Part shown: piece after piece, positions 1 through 9,100 of the stretch
How the letters are laid out: every line of letters starts with the position of its first letter
Numbering within the stretch: position 1 is the first letter of the stretch
Assembly: GCF_014642855.1 (NCBI RefSeq)
Contig: NZ_BMJB01000001.1
Coordinates: 1,984,001-2,048,000, forward strand
Source: Edaphobacter acidisoli
GTDB lineage: Bacteria; Acidobacteriota; Terriglobia; Terriglobales; Acidobacteriaceae
DNA: 64,000 nt
Direction: 5' to 3'
Position numbers and translations under genes: made by a program
Notes under the pieces: model-generated
Seen by the model: only the letters and a program-made list of their open reading frames with translations
Database searches by the model: none
Told to the model about the DNA's origin: nothing

Positions 1-659
1 ACAAACAGATCGAGCTTGCCATCGTTGTCGTAATCAAACCAGATCGCGCTGGTCGAAAACCCAGGGTCGCTCACCTTCGCCTTCGCCGTCACATCGGCAA
101 ACTTGCCGTTGCCCAGGTTGCGGAATAGATGGTTCCGGCCTACCGCCGTGATGTAGATATCGTCATAGCCGTCATTGTCGAAGTCCCCGACGGCGCAGCC
201 CATGCCATACATCTCAACGCCGAGCCCAGCCTGACGGGTCACATCGGTAAAGGTGCCATCGCCGTTGTTGTGGTAAAGCGCCGGGTAGGAGTGGCGCGTC
301 TTGTGATCCGGCCAGTCCGTCGAGTTGACCAGCAGGATGTCCTGATAACCATCCTTGTCATAGTCGATAAAACAGACACCGCTGCCCATCGTCTCCGGCA
401 GATATTTCTTTCCAAACGCGCCGCTATTGTGGCGAAAGCGAATTCCTGCCTGCTCGGTAATATCGGTAAACGTGACCGGGCCGGATGGCCGCACATCCAC
501 GGGTGTTTGCGCTGAAGCAATCGGCGCCGCGGGATGCTGCGCAGTTGTAGCCGCAGCATTCGGACGCGAAGCGCTCTTCTTCCTGCACCCAGCACAGGCA
601 ACCAGCAACAAGAAGCAACAGGCAAACTGCATCCGGCGCATCGTCATCTTCGCTCTCAT
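1..659 (-). CDS. CRTAC1-type FG-GAP repeat lipoprotein (3' end beyond window)
   Basis: This is a partial gene: about 219 codons are visible and the reading frame stays open to the left edge. The start is the ATG at 659, read leftwards. The N-terminus is a lipoprotein signal (basic start, hydrophobic stretch ending LLLVACAGC), so the mature protein is probably tethered to a membrane outside the cytoplasm. Three FG-GAP/VCBS-like calcium-binding loops follow, with the pattern DYDKDGYQDILL, DFDNDGYDDIYI and DYDNDGKLDLF, which are typical of beta-propeller blades in the CRTAC1 family. It lies 16 bp downstream of the UnbU-like gene and is probably the last visible gene of a four-gene operon. A C-terminal ASPIC/UnbV domain is expected but lies outside the window. 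No enzymatic role can be assigned. Confidence 0.88.
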   Translation of the reverse strand, partial: MRAKMTMRRMQFACCFLLLVACAGCRKKSASRPNAAATTAQHPAAPIASAQTPVDVRPSGPVTFTDITEQAGIRFRHNSGAFGKKYLPETMGSGVCFIDYDKDGYQDILLVNSTDWPDHKTRHSYPALYHNNGDGTFTDVTRQAGLGVEMYGMGCAVGDFDNDGYDDIYITAVGRNHLFRNLGNGKFADVTAKAKVSDPGFSTSAIWFDYDNDGKLDLF

Positions 660-675
660 CCGTCCTATTAACAGA

Positions 676-1545
676 TTATGCAGGAGTGCCAGCCATCTGA
701 ACACGCCGCGATTGCCACCACATCTCAATCAGCAACGCCGCAGGCCCCACAAAGAACAGCGCATAGAACGGCGCATAGATCACACGATCCAGCCGCATCA
801 ACATCTCAACCAGCGCCACCATGAACACCACAATGCACTGTCCGCGTTTGCTCTTCACCGTCGTCTTCGGGTCCGTAATCATAAAAAACATGAAGAGCTG
901 ATACTCAGGACTGGTGATAGGCGCGATCTCCGACTGCCACGGAACCCCCAGCATGTAGCTGCGGAGAAACGCGAACGCAAGAAAGAAGAAGGCATACGTC
1001 GCCGTGATGTGGAACCGGCGAAGCCTCCAGATAATGACCGACCCCAGCGCCCAGATGACAAAGATGGGCAGCAGAAAATTTCCCCACTGAATACTGAGGC
1101 TGGCAACAATATCGCCCGCAAGAAACAGCAGCGCCGAGATGCCCAGGTTCGACGGATTCCAGAGATGCCGTCCCTTATAGCGCAGCAGATACTTCGACGT
1201 AATCGAGATCATCGCGCCCAGCGCAAACGGCCAGTACGCCGGCGAGCGTACAAGAATCCCCACGCTGATGCCGGTGATGTACGCGCTGGCAAGATGCGGC
1301 CACTTGCCCATAAAGAAGCGCCCCAGCACCAGCTCCGTCACAATACTGGCCGCGATAGCAAGCAAGGTCTTCTGATAGCTCTCAAGCATCCCGAACGAGA
1401 GATGCCCGGCGAGCAGGATCAGCGTGATAAAGACGGGAGGCGTGAACCGGCTGTCGAGAATTGCAAGCAGTCCGCGACTCGCAGGCTTCGCCGTGCCCTG
1501 CGTCGTATTTGGCGTCGAGTTTTGCTCGGCGATCTGCTCGCTCAC
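676..1545 (-). CDS. UnbU-like membrane protein, RnfD/NqrB family
   Basis: A 289-residue polytopic membrane protein with about eight hydrophobic segments. The conserved stretches HLWNPSNLGI (about residue 126) and ITDPKTTVKSKRGQ (about 223) are those of the NQR2/RnfD/RnfE family and of UnbU, a protein first named from enediyne gene clusters but widespread beside ASPIC/UnbV proteins. Relatives in the Rnf and Nqr complexes carry covalent flavin and help move electrons or ions across the membrane. I do not see the SGAT-type flavin attachment motif of RnfD/NqrB, so flavin binding is not shown. Its start overlaps the stop of the upstream UnbV gene by 4 bp (ATGA), which implies translational coupling. 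Its function in this setting is unknown; a redox partner for the exported propeller proteins is only an inference. Confidence 0.85.
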   Translation of the reverse strand: MSEQIAEQNSTPNTTQGTAKPASRGLLAILDSRFTPPVFITLILLAGHLSFGMLESYQKTLLAIAASIVTELVLGRFFMGKWPHLASAYITGISVGILVRSPAYWPFALGAMISITSKYLLRYKGRHLWNPSNLGISALLFLAGDIVASLSIQWGNFLLPIFVIWALGSVIIWRLRRFHITATYAFFFLAFAFLRSYMLGVPWQSEIAPITSPEYQLFMFFMITDPKTTVKSKRGQCIVVFMVALVEMLMRLDRVIYAPFYALFFVGPAALLIEMWWQSRRVQMAGTPA

Positions 1546-3335
1546 TTCGTCTCCTTCACGTTGTACATCGTGTCCGGCACAACATCGTTGAGAGTCTGGA
1601 TCGCTCCCGAAGGCCAGCGAACCACGGCCTTTTCAATCTGCGGATTCTTCCCCAGGCCGAAGTGTAGCCGTCGTTGATTCTGCGCAGCAAAACCACTCCC
1701 GCCAGAGACCTCCTGCACCTGCTCCTTGCCGTTCCAGTAGACCGTGACCTCTGCTCCAATCGCGCTGCGGTTGCTCTTCGTTCCCTCAAGCTGAAACTCA
1801 ACCCACTTGTTGTTAGGATCCACGGTGTTCTTGTAGATCAGCAGCGGCCCACGCTGTGTCGCCACGATTACATCAAGCGCGCCGGTGTTCCAAAGATCAG
1901 CCATCGCGACGGCGCGCCCGTCATACGTGTCGGTCACACCCACCGCCTGCGCCACATCAATAAACTGACCCGCGCCATCATTCATCCAAACCTTCTTCTT
2001 CTGATACCCGGACAGACTGCGCCCATCCATCGCCGGCCAGTTCTTCGCATCACCAATGATCGTGCTGTTACCCCCGGCCACCTTCGAAAAGTCGTACCAG
2101 TAGCTCTCATTGCGATTGAGCGAAACATAGCCATTCGTCAGGAACAGGTCAAGATTTCCATCGTTGTTCAAATCACCAAACTGCGCACCGAAGCTCCACC
2201 CACCCAACTCAACGCCCATATCGCGCGCAAGGTTATCGAACTTGATCGAACCGGCCGTCCCATTCTGCTGAGGCACCCAAAGATTATTTCCTTGAATCAA
2301 CACACCCGGCTCGGAGATGTTCGACACATACACCGAATACTTCCCTTGGTCCATAATGTCGCCAAACGCAACATTCATGCCGCTCTTCGGAGCAAAACCG
2401 ATACCCGACTCCGAGCCAACTTCATGGAACCGCTTCCCATCATTCAGGTAGAGCTCGCTGACACCATAGTCGTTCGCAACAAACAAGTCCTGATGCCCCG
2501 TCCCACGCAGGTCCGCCGCACCGCAAGCCAGCGCCCAGCGGCGGCTATCGATCCCCACCTTCGCACTGACCTCTTCAAACTTCCCATTCCCCAGGTTATG
2601 AAACAGATATTTGCGTCCACCATTATTGGCGTACTCAAAACTGTTGGGCATGATCTTGGTTGTATCGAGATGCCACAGATTCACATCCTCGGGATAGTAG
2701 CCGCCAATAAAGAAGTCGAGTAGCCCGTCGCCGTCATAGTCAAACCAGACCCCAGTATTCGCATTCATCCACTTCGGCAAGCCAGCCACATCGACGCGCG
2801 TAAAACCATGGCCATGGTCGTTATGAAACAGCTCCGTCTGGCCCCACTTGATCAGCAGCAGATCTTCGTAGCCATCATTGTCATAGTCACCCCAGATCGC
2901 CGCCATCGAAACGCCCGTCCCCGGCGTATTCACATCCGCGATGCCCATCTCAGGGGCAACGTCTTTGAACGTGCCATCATGCATGTTGCGATAGAGCGCG
3001 TTCTTGCTGCCAATCTTGCTGTTCGTCACATAAATATCAGGCCAGCCGTCGCGGTCGAAGTCCACAATCGAAACCGAAGCCCCCATCGACGCGACCTCAG
3101 GCATAATGCCCTTCAGCTTAGGATCGAGCGTCGGCGCCTCGTGAACGAAGTTCACGCCCGCAGCCTTCGATACCTCCTGCAGATAGAAGCCATGCCGCGC
3201 CAGCGATGCCTTCATGTCGAGCGCAGTCTTCGCCGACTGCCGATCCGCCGAAACCCTCCGGAAGATCGACGGTACCAGCAGCAATCCAACAAAGAAGATC
3301 GCGAGCAGCGTGTGCGCAACGGGTCCACGTTTCAT
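1542..3335 (-). CDS. CRTAC1 family protein with ASPIC/UnbV domain
   Basis: A 597-residue exported or membrane-anchored protein. Residues 8-25 form one hydrophobic segment without a lipobox. At least six FG-GAP/VCBS-like loops follow (for example DFDRDGWPDIYVTN, DYDNDGYEDLLLI, DYDGDGLLDFFIG, DLNNDGNLDLFLTN), consistent with a calcium-binding beta-propeller. The last about 85 residues form an ASPIC/UnbV domain (KSNRSAIGAEVTVYWNGKEQ, then HFGLGK and VVRWPSG). Both ends overlap the neighbouring genes by 4 bp, so it is translated from the same message as the 1180-residue lipoprotein upstream and the UnbU-like protein downstream. Such proteins are common in Acidobacteriota and Planctomycetota, but I know of no established biochemical role. 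Confidence 0.9.
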   Translation of the reverse strand: MKRGPVAHTLLAIFFVGLLLVPSIFRRVSADRQSAKTALDMKASLARHGFYLQEVSKAAGVNFVHEAPTLDPKLKGIMPEVASMGASVSIVDFDRDGWPDIYVTNSKIGSKNALYRNMHDGTFKDVAPEMGIADVNTPGTGVSMAAIWGDYDNDGYEDLLLIKWGQTELFHNDHGHGFTRVDVAGLPKWMNANTGVWFDYDGDGLLDFFIGGYYPEDVNLWHLDTTKIMPNSFEYANNGGRKYLFHNLGNGKFEEVSAKVGIDSRRWALACGAADLRGTGHQDLFVANDYGVSELYLNDGKRFHEVGSESGIGFAPKSGMNVAFGDIMDQGKYSVYVSNISEPGVLIQGNNLWVPQQNGTAGSIKFDNLARDMGVELGGWSFGAQFGDLNNDGNLDLFLTNGYVSLNRNESYWYDFSKVAGGNSTIIGDAKNWPAMDGRSLSGYQKKKVWMNDGAGQFIDVAQAVGVTDTYDGRAVAMADLWNTGALDVIVATQRGPLLIYKNTVDPNNKWVEFQLEGTKSNRSAIGAEVTVYWNGKEQVQEVSGGSGFAAQNQRRLHFGLGKNPQIEKAVVRWPSGAIQTLNDVVPDTMYNVKETK

Positions 3336-6300
3336 CTTCCTGCTCCGCCTCTCAACTCATCTTCAAACGGCTGCGGCGTGACGTAGCGAGTCTGGTATGT
3401 CTGCCAATCCTCAGGATGATGCCGATAGGCCCACTCTTGCCGCAAAGGCAACGGCGCGGTGTCATATACAGTCCTGCTGTGGTGCGGCAGTGGCAAATTT
3501 GTCTCCGAGTACGTCGTATTGAAATCGCCATCCTTGATCCAACCATCACCCGCAATCACAAAATCACGCACCCAGCCCGCAGGCGGAGGTGGAGACACGG
3601 CAAATCGAAACGACATCTCATCTCCCGCGTTCATGATGACGTAGCGATCATCGGTCTTCGCCAGCAGCTCACGCACATCGCCATAGCGCGTGTAGTAACC
3701 TTCAAGATCGCGCCACGGATGACGCGCTCCCGTCAGGTGGTTATAGTCCGGAATCTCCGGCGAAGACTGGTTGGCCTGATCGATCACCGAGTAGCCGCGA
3801 TAGTGCAGGTCAGCGCTCGCCGGAGCAAGCCGCGTAATCTTCAACGGAGTATCAGGCAGTCCCTGCGCCCACTCAATCGAGTCCCAATAAACTTCGAGGT
3901 TCGTCCTCAAACGCACCCGATGCGGCACACCGGAACGGAACAATCCAGTCAGATTGAACAAACAAATCTTCTTCCGTCCCGCCGGAAATCCGAGGTTCGG
4001 CTGCGCAACAACCCAGCCGCCATGTCCATCAGGCACCTCCAGACTGAGAGGCTTCGGCTGTTCATGACTGCCCTGACTGATAGCAACATTGATCGACGAA
4101 TCAGAAGGATGCAGCCAGCCCTGCGCCACCAGATACAGCGGCCCCTTCGGAATGTCATCGCCCAAATCCACTTCAACATAATGGTCGCGCGTGACACCCT
4201 GATACTGCCCGCGCCCAAACGTATCGAGATAGCGATTATCAAGATCGCGCACAACAGCAGTCACATCATTGCCACGATCATCCACCGCACGAACAATCTT
4301 ATGCAGCGGGCCAACCGTCGTGATTGCAGGCTTCACCGCGGGCACGGCAAACCGCTCATCGGTAAAGATGTTCGTGCCCGCAGGATGATCCACAACCATC
4401 AGGCCGAGATAGTCGTAGTAGTAGGTCTCCCAAAGCTCGCCTGTGATGCGCAGGTCATAATAACCATCGCGCGGAGCGAGATCGGCACGCGGAATCTTGT
4501 ACCACTCCTCAGTCGCCGCAATGCTGGCCGTGCCAAGATTGTTGATGCGCAGGCCAATGGCCGAGCCCCACGGCACAGCGTCCTTAACAAACTCCATGCT
4601 GTGCCCGTTGTATGCGAACAGAAACGGACACGAGCCTTTGAGGCGCTGCTCGGTAACAACCTCCTGGTCCGCCTTCATCGCAAACTCAGCGCGCGCCGTG
4701 CCATTCGGCCACAAGATACGCGCAACATCCACACCCGTCTGCGTGCCAAGTCCAAAGTGCATCTCAGGCCCGGTAATCGGCTGCATCTGCACCAGCAGGC
4801 CAGAGCGAATCTCGATCGCGCCGCCAACACCGAACGAGTTGATGCGCTGGTCGCCGGTAGCCTGCGCAGCACGCGGACGCACAATCTGCCAGTGATAGCC
4901 CTTCGTACCGTGATTGATCGCGCGGATTGGCTGCCCGTCAGTAGAAATCCCAAGCAAATCGAGCCTGCCATTCGAACTTAAGTCGGCAGCATCAAAAACG
5001 ACTGGCGTCGCTGCAATCTTCTCCGCAGAAGTGAAATTGCTATCGGCACCACCAAGCCAGAGCAGCGCTCCCGGTTGTCCGCTCAGCGGCGTAACTCGAC
5101 CAAGCAACAAATCAACCGCGCCGTTGTTGTCGATGTCCTCTGCACGAAGACGCACTTCACCCGCAAGATAATTCGCCGCATCCGGCACCTGAGCAAGCTG
5201 CGCCACATCCCAACCCGCGCCATCGCCCTTCAGCGCCAGGCGAAGAACAGCCCCATCATCACGAACCGCAAGCAGATCGAGCACGCCGTCGTGACTAACA
5301 TCTGCCGCAGTGATCGCCTTCACCGCACCAACACTCGCAGGCACCGGCTCCTCAACAAAGTGCCCCAAACGCTCGTTGCGAAAGACATGCAAATGCCCCG
5401 CCGCATCAATCATGCTGGCATCAGGATTTCCCGCGCCATGCAAATCGGCCCACTCGAATCCGCGCACCCCGTCGATTCCAGCAAACGGTTTGATCGGCGT
5501 GAACGTACCATCGCCATTATTGCGCAGCACAACCGGCACGCCGCTCGCAGAACCAAGCACCACATCGAGATCGCCATCGGCCTCAATGTCCACTGCCCAT
5601 GCACCCGTATAGTTGCCATCGACAATCGCCTTCGGCAACTTCGTCTGCGCCGTCACATCCGTAAAAGTCTGCGGCGAATCCTGACGAAAGAACCGGACAC
5701 CGCCAGCCCCGGCAAGCACAAAGTCCATCTTGAAGTCGTAGTTGAAATCAAGCGGAACAACCCCTTCAGGCGAGGGAGCGGTCTTCGCCGTCCCGCCAGG
5801 AAACGTCATCGTCACGCCCGTAGCAAGCCGCACTGTCGTCGCATTCGCTTCAACCACAACAGGCGCACCCTTATCGCTGAGCGAGACAGCCCCAATCCAC
5901 GTCCACTGCGTCTTGTCCGCATCCGGCAAAGCTTGCGCGTCGAAGGTCATCGCCGTGTCCGCAGGAGCAGGCGTAAACGAAGGCGTAGCAAGCCGTAAAA
6001 ATCGTGTGAAGGGCCGAGCCTCATCTCCAGGAGCAGGCTTGATCGCAGCGAGGTCCTGACGAAAGCGCGGCAGCTGCATCAGCTCATTGCGCAGGAACGT
6101 CGTCTTCAGAGCAGCAGCCTGCGGGTCAGCCCCCGCCGCAGCTGTCTCCACGGCCGCGAGCTGCTGCATCACCGGCGCCGGCCAACCCTCGGCATGGCTA
6201 CGAATGCGAGCAACCGTCTGGCGCAGCGTAGCCGCATCGCCCTGTCTGGCCGAAGCACGCGCCAACTCCACCAGAGCAGCCAGATTGTCCGGCTGCGCTG

Positions 6301-6874
6301 CGACGATCTGCTCGATCAGCTTCTGAAACTGCGCGCCGCTATCCGGATCACCCTGCCGCTCGATCTCCTCCGCCAGCTCATACGTAGCGATGAGATTCTT
6401 CGGGTTCAGCCCGACGGCCTTTCGAAGGTCAGCAATTGCCTGCGCAGAGTTTCCTCTGCCATCTTCCACCAGCCCCAGCAAGTAGTAGATGGCATCGCTA
6501 TCCTTAGCCAGCGACTGCGCATGCTGAAGTCGGTCCCCGGCAGGGTCGAAGTTACGCTGCCGCAGCGCAAGAATGCCCCAGTTCGCCCACGCCGCCGGCT
6601 CACCCGGCGCAAGCTGCGTCGCACGCGCAAGCTCCGGGTCAGCCAGCGCATCATTGCCCACCTGAAGCGCACCAAGCCCGGTATAAAAAGCCGACACGAA
6701 CTCGCTATACGTCTTCGACGAAGCCGACGGCAGTCCGCGATGGCAACCGGAGACGGCCAGCGAAAGCGCGCCCAGCAGCGCAGCCACGCCTGCCCGCCGA
6801 AATGTGCGCGGCCTCCGCGCGGATGATGCTATCGCCTGCCCTCTGGACACAACGGGGCGTGAACCGGGAACCAT
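3332..6874 (-). CDS. TPR, FG-GAP and ASPIC/UnbV lipoprotein, 1180 residues
   Basis: This is the first gene of the operon. The N-terminus has a long basic leader and a lipobox (LAVSGC, Cys 44), which predicts a lipoprotein. Residues about 55-250 are tetratricopeptide-like (AAWANWGILALRQRNF, YYLLGLVEDGRGNSAQAI), suited to protein binding. Residues about 300-650 hold degenerate FG-GAP blades (DFNYDFKMDFVLAG, DIEADGDLDVVLG, DIDNNGAVDLLLG). Residues about 660-745 form an ASPIC/UnbV domain (FGVGGAIEIR, HFGLG, ILWPNG). The final about 430 residues are rich in Trp and Tyr and match nothing I recognise. The ATG at 6874 is preceded by AAAGG six bases upstream. The 3' end overlaps the next gene by 4 bp. 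The combination suggests a large surface or periplasmic scaffold; the role is unknown. Confidence 0.88.
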   Translation of the reverse strand: MVPGSRPVVSRGQAIASSARRPRTFRRAGVAALLGALSLAVSGCHRGLPSASSKTYSEFVSAFYTGLGALQVGNDALADPELARATQLAPGEPAAWANWGILALRQRNFDPAGDRLQHAQSLAKDSDAIYYLLGLVEDGRGNSAQAIADLRKAVGLNPKNLIATYELAEEIERQGDPDSGAQFQKLIEQIVAAQPDNLAALVELARASARQGDAATLRQTVARIRSHAEGWPAPVMQQLAAVETAAAGADPQAAALKTTFLRNELMQLPRFRQDLAAIKPAPGDEARPFTRFLRLATPSFTPAPADTAMTFDAQALPDADKTQWTWIGAVSLSDKGAPVVVEANATTVRLATGVTMTFPGGTAKTAPSPEGVVPLDFNYDFKMDFVLAGAGGVRFFRQDSPQTFTDVTAQTKLPKAIVDGNYTGAWAVDIEADGDLDVVLGSASGVPVVLRNNGDGTFTPIKPFAGIDGVRGFEWADLHGAGNPDASMIDAAGHLHVFRNERLGHFVEEPVPASVGAVKAITAADVSHDGVLDLLAVRDDGAVLRLALKGDGAGWDVAQLAQVPDAANYLAGEVRLRAEDIDNNGAVDLLLGRVTPLSGQPGALLWLGGADSNFTSAEKIAATPVVFDAADLSSNGRLDLLGISTDGQPIRAINHGTKGYHWQIVRPRAAQATGDQRINSFGVGGAIEIRSGLLVQMQPITGPEMHFGLGTQTGVDVARILWPNGTARAEFAMKADQEVVTEQRLKGSCPFLFAYNGHSMEFVKDAVPWGSAIGLRINNLGTASIAATEEWYKIPRADLAPRDGYYDLRITGELWETYYYDYLGLMVVDHPAGTNIFTDERFAVPAVKPAITTVGPLHKIVRAVDDRGNDVTAVVRDLDNRYLDTFGRGQYQGVTRDHYVEVDLGDDIPKGPLYLVAQGWLHPSDSSINVAISQGSHEQPKPLSLEVPDGHGGWVVAQPNLGFPAGRKKICLFNLTGLFRSGVPHRVRLRTNLEVYWDSIEWAQGLPDTPLKITRLAPASADLHYRGYSVIDQANQSSPEIPDYNHLTGARHPWRDLEGYYTRYGDVRELLAKTDDRYVIMNAGDEMSFRFAVSPPPPAGWVRDFVIAGDGWIKDGDFNTTYSETNLPLPHHSRTVYDTAPLPLRQEWAYRHHPEDWQTYQTRYVTPQPFEDELRGGAGR

Positions 6875-7032
6875 CTCCAGCCTTTCATTACAGGTGAACC
6901 CTCTAAGGATAGTGCCACGAGGCGCACACTGGCCTCCACCTTTTGGTGGAGACGGCTGCTGGAGCCCACACCTTTGCTATGGCAGTCGAGCGACCGCCTG
7001 TGCGGGGTGACTTTGATATTGCCCAATGCAGT

Positions 7033-7242
7033 TCAGTGCCAGCCGGTATGTTCGGCATCGGCATCAAGGCCGGGAAAATCCGTATCGTTGTCCTTGAGCA
7101 TCTCATCCTGGTCGCGATGGCCGAGTTGCAGTGCCATCGAGCCATGTTGTGGGCGCAAGCGGAGGCGGGGGTCGAACGTGTCCTCTTCCACTGCGCCTTT
7201 GCTCATTCCTTCATCGGGGCGACGCATCTGCGGGCTGGGCAT
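7033..7242 (-). CDS. small hypothetical protein, 69 residues
   Basis: An ATG at 7242 preceded by a perfect AGGAGG Shine-Dalgarno (5 bases between them) opens a 69-codon frame with codon choices like its neighbours. The product is hydrophilic and acidic, with many Asp, His and Arg residues (DQDEMLKDNDTDFPGLDADA) and no signal peptide or membrane segment. It is transcribed away from nuoA and towards the propeller operon, 158 bp upstream of the 1180-residue lipoprotein gene. I do not recognise a family. The case for a real gene rests on the ribosome-binding site and codon use; without homologues it stays tentative. Confidence 0.6.
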   Translation of the reverse strand: MPSPQMRRPDEGMSKGAVEEDTFDPRLRLRPQHGSMALQLGHRDQDEMLKDNDTDFPGLDADAEHTGWH

Positions 7243-7384
7243 AGGGCCCTCCTGTCCAGGGGAGTAACCGGCTGGATTCGAGCACGTATGGGCTGGATTA
7301 TGCGCCGGGCATTTTCACGTGTCAACGACCGAATTCTGGCGTACTCTGTTTGCCAGACAAAGAGGCGAGCGAAACACGTTCTGT
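7243..7384. other. divergent intergenic region upstream of nuoA
   Basis: About 140 bp separate the small minus-strand gene from nuoA and should contain the promoter of the whole nuo operon. I see no convincing consensus -35/-10 pair and no strong Shine-Dalgarno directly ahead of the nuoA ATG; the nearest purine-rich stretch (AAAGAGGCGAGCG) lies about 12-25 bases upstream. Confidence 0.4.
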
Positions 7385-7765
7385 ATGGCTTCACATTTCT
7401 TCGACATCTACGGGCCCGTTGTAGTCCTGATGATTGCAGCCGTTGGATTTGCCGTCGCTCCGCTGGCGCTGGCCCGGCTCTGGGCGAAGAAGTTCTCCCC
7501 GGCCAAACCCGGCCCCCTCAAAGACGCAACCTACGAGTGCGGCCTTGCCACCAAGCCTGACACCCAGCTTCCCTTCCGCCCCGAGTACTACATCTACGCC
7601 ATCATCTTCCTCGTCTTCGATGTAGAAGTTGTTTTCCTGCTGCCGTTTGCGGTGGCATTCTCCGGCCTCACGGTGGGCGCAACCGTCGCTATGCTGGTCT
7701 TTCTGCTCCTGCTGGCCGAAGGGCTGGTCTGGGCGTGGAGCAAAGGAGTCTTAACCTGGGTGTAA
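7385..7765 (+). CDS. nuoA: NADH-quinone oxidoreductase subunit A
   Basis: A 126-residue membrane subunit with three transmembrane helices, the usual length for NuoA. Diagnostic features are the conserved loop with YECGLATKPDTQLPFRPEYYIYAIIFL (quoted in part), whose Cys-containing YECG stretch lies near the quinone-site entrance, and the VFDVEVVFLLP motif in the second helix. The open frame extends upstream to 7319, but the ATG at 7385 (protein starting MASHFFDIYGPVV) fits the family alignment. It is the first gene of a 12-gene complex I operon; NuoA, NuoH and NuoJ anchor the peripheral arm. Confidence 0.96.
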   Translation: MASHFFDIYGPVVVLMIAAVGFAVAPLALARLWAKKFSPAKPGPLKDATYECGLATKPDTQLPFRPEYYIYAIIFLVFDVEVVFLLPFAVAFSGLTVGATVAMLVFLLLLAEGLVWAWSKGVLTWV

Positions 7766-7834
7766 TCGGCCAGACGCCGGACGAAAGTAAGGCAAAGGCA
7801 TCTAACTACTAGAGGAGCATTGAAGCGGGGTTTG

Positions 7835-8488
7835 ATGGACCAGCAACTGAAATCGGAACTGAGCCGCCAGGGCATCTTCACCACGACGATGGAGGAACTC
7901 TACAACTGGGGCCGGAAGAGCTCTGTCTGGCCGCTGACGTTCGGTCTCGCCTGTTGCGCCATCGAAATGATTGCCACGACGATGGCCCGTTACGACCTGG
8001 CCCGCTTTGGCGCAGAGGTCTTTCGCCCATCACCGCGTCAAGCTGATCTGATGATTGTCGCCGGCACTGTGACCAAGAAGATGGCCCCTCAAGTAGTGCG
8101 GCTCTACAACCAGATGCCGGAGCCAAAGTACGTCATCGCGATGGGCGCATGCGCCATCTCTGGCGGCCCATTCAAGCAGGGCTACAACGTACTCAAAGGC
8201 ATCGACCGCTACATTCCCGTCGACGTCCACATCCCCGGCTGCCCTCCGCGCCCCGAAGCCCTGATGGACGCTTTCATCACGCTGCAAAAGAAGATCGACG
8301 CACAATCGCTCACAGGCGAAGACCGCCCGCGCCACCTCCAGGCAGACGCCCCAAGCGAGTTCCCCATCCCCGAGTTTGGACCGCACGATCTGGAGCCGCC
8401 CAGAAACACAAAACTCTGGCACATCACTCTGCCCACCGCTGCCAGCGAAAGCTCCACGACGGATGCCGATGAACATCGAAGAGATTAA
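7835..8488 (+). CDS. nuoB: NADH-quinone oxidoreductase subunit B
   Basis: A 217-residue subunit that carries the terminal 4Fe-4S cluster N2, which passes electrons to quinone. The ligand motifs are visible: tandem cysteines in GLACCAIEM, the cysteine in MGACAISGG, and the one in [16 protein letters not shown] at 7820 would add five residues but lies only two bases from the GAGGAG purine run, so the ATG at 7835 is preferred. The C-terminal about 50 residues after the Fe-S fold are variable and hydrophilic. The gene overlaps nuoC by 20 bp. Confidence 0.96.
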   Translation: MDQQLKSELSRQGIFTTTMEELYNWGRKSSVWPLTFGLACCAIEMIATTMARYDLARFGAEVFRPSPRQADLMIVAGTVTKKMAPQVVRLYNQMPEPKYVIAMGACAISGGPFKQGYNVLKGIDRYIPVDVHIPGCPPRPEALMDAFITLQKKIDAQSLTGEDRPRHLQADAPSEFPIPEFGPHDLEPPRNTKLWHITLPTAASESSTTDADEHRRD

Positions 8489-9098
8489 ATCCGCGATTGA
8501 AAAAGCCGTCCCCGGCGCGCACGTTGAGCTCGTTCTCAACCCAAGCCCGTCTGCGCAGCACTCGCTTCTGCTCCGTCCCGAACAAGCGCAAGCCATCGCC
8601 GAGTTTCTGCGCGACGATCCCGAACTACATCTCGACTTCTGCTCGAACGCAACCGGCGTCGACTGGCTCGACACCGAGACCTCCGAAAAAGTGAAAGTAA
8701 AGAAGCTCGTCGATGGCATAGAGCAGGAAGTCGAAGAAGTCCGCAAAACGCACACCCCGGGCTATCTCGAAGCCGTGTACCACATCTACTCGATGGAGAA
8801 GAAGCACGGTCCGGTCATCATCCGCATGAGGACCGGCAACCGCTCCGATCAGGTCACACTGCCCTCGCTCACGCCCGTGTGGAGAAGCGCCGAGTTTCAG
8901 GAGCGCGAGATCTTCGACCTCTTCGGCATCATCTTCGAAGGCCACCCGGACCTGCGCCGCATCCTCATGTGGGACGGCTTCGAAGACCATCCCATGCGCA
9001 AGGACTACGTCGAACCCAACGACTACGAGTACGAGCCAACCGCGCACGACTCCGTGCTCGAAAAAGCGAAGCAGGCGCGCGCAATGGAGGGGGCATAA
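8469..9098 (+). CDS. nuoC: NADH-quinone oxidoreductase subunit C
   Basis: A 209-residue peripheral-arm subunit (30 kDa family). The signature is in the C-terminal half: [19 protein letters not shown] and [22 protein letters not shown] (quoted in part), which contact NuoB and NuoD around the quinone pocket. The central part carries an acidic insert with Lys/Glu runs (about residues 75-95). NuoC and NuoD are separate genes here, not fused as in E. coli. The start is ATG 8469 (MNIEEIKSA); an in-frame ATG two codons earlier (8463) is an alternative. The gene begins inside the end of nuoB. Confidence 0.95.
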   Translation: MNIEEIKSAIEKAVPGAHVELVLNPSPSAQHSLLLRPEQAQAIAEFLRDDPELHLDFCSNATGVDWLDTETSEKVKVKKLVDGIEQEVEEVRKTHTPGYLEAVYHIYSMEKKHGPVIIRMRTGNRSDQVTLPSLTPVWRSAEFQEREIFDLFGIIFEGHPDLRRILMWDGFEDHPMRKDYVEPNDYEYEPTAHDSVLEKAKQARAMEGA

Positions 9099-9100
9099 GG

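Noticed and set aside
1..6874. Enediyne biosynthesis cluster
   Set aside because: Only UnbU/UnbV-like genes are present; no iterative polyketide synthase or other enediyne genes are visible, and these families are widespread outside such clusters.
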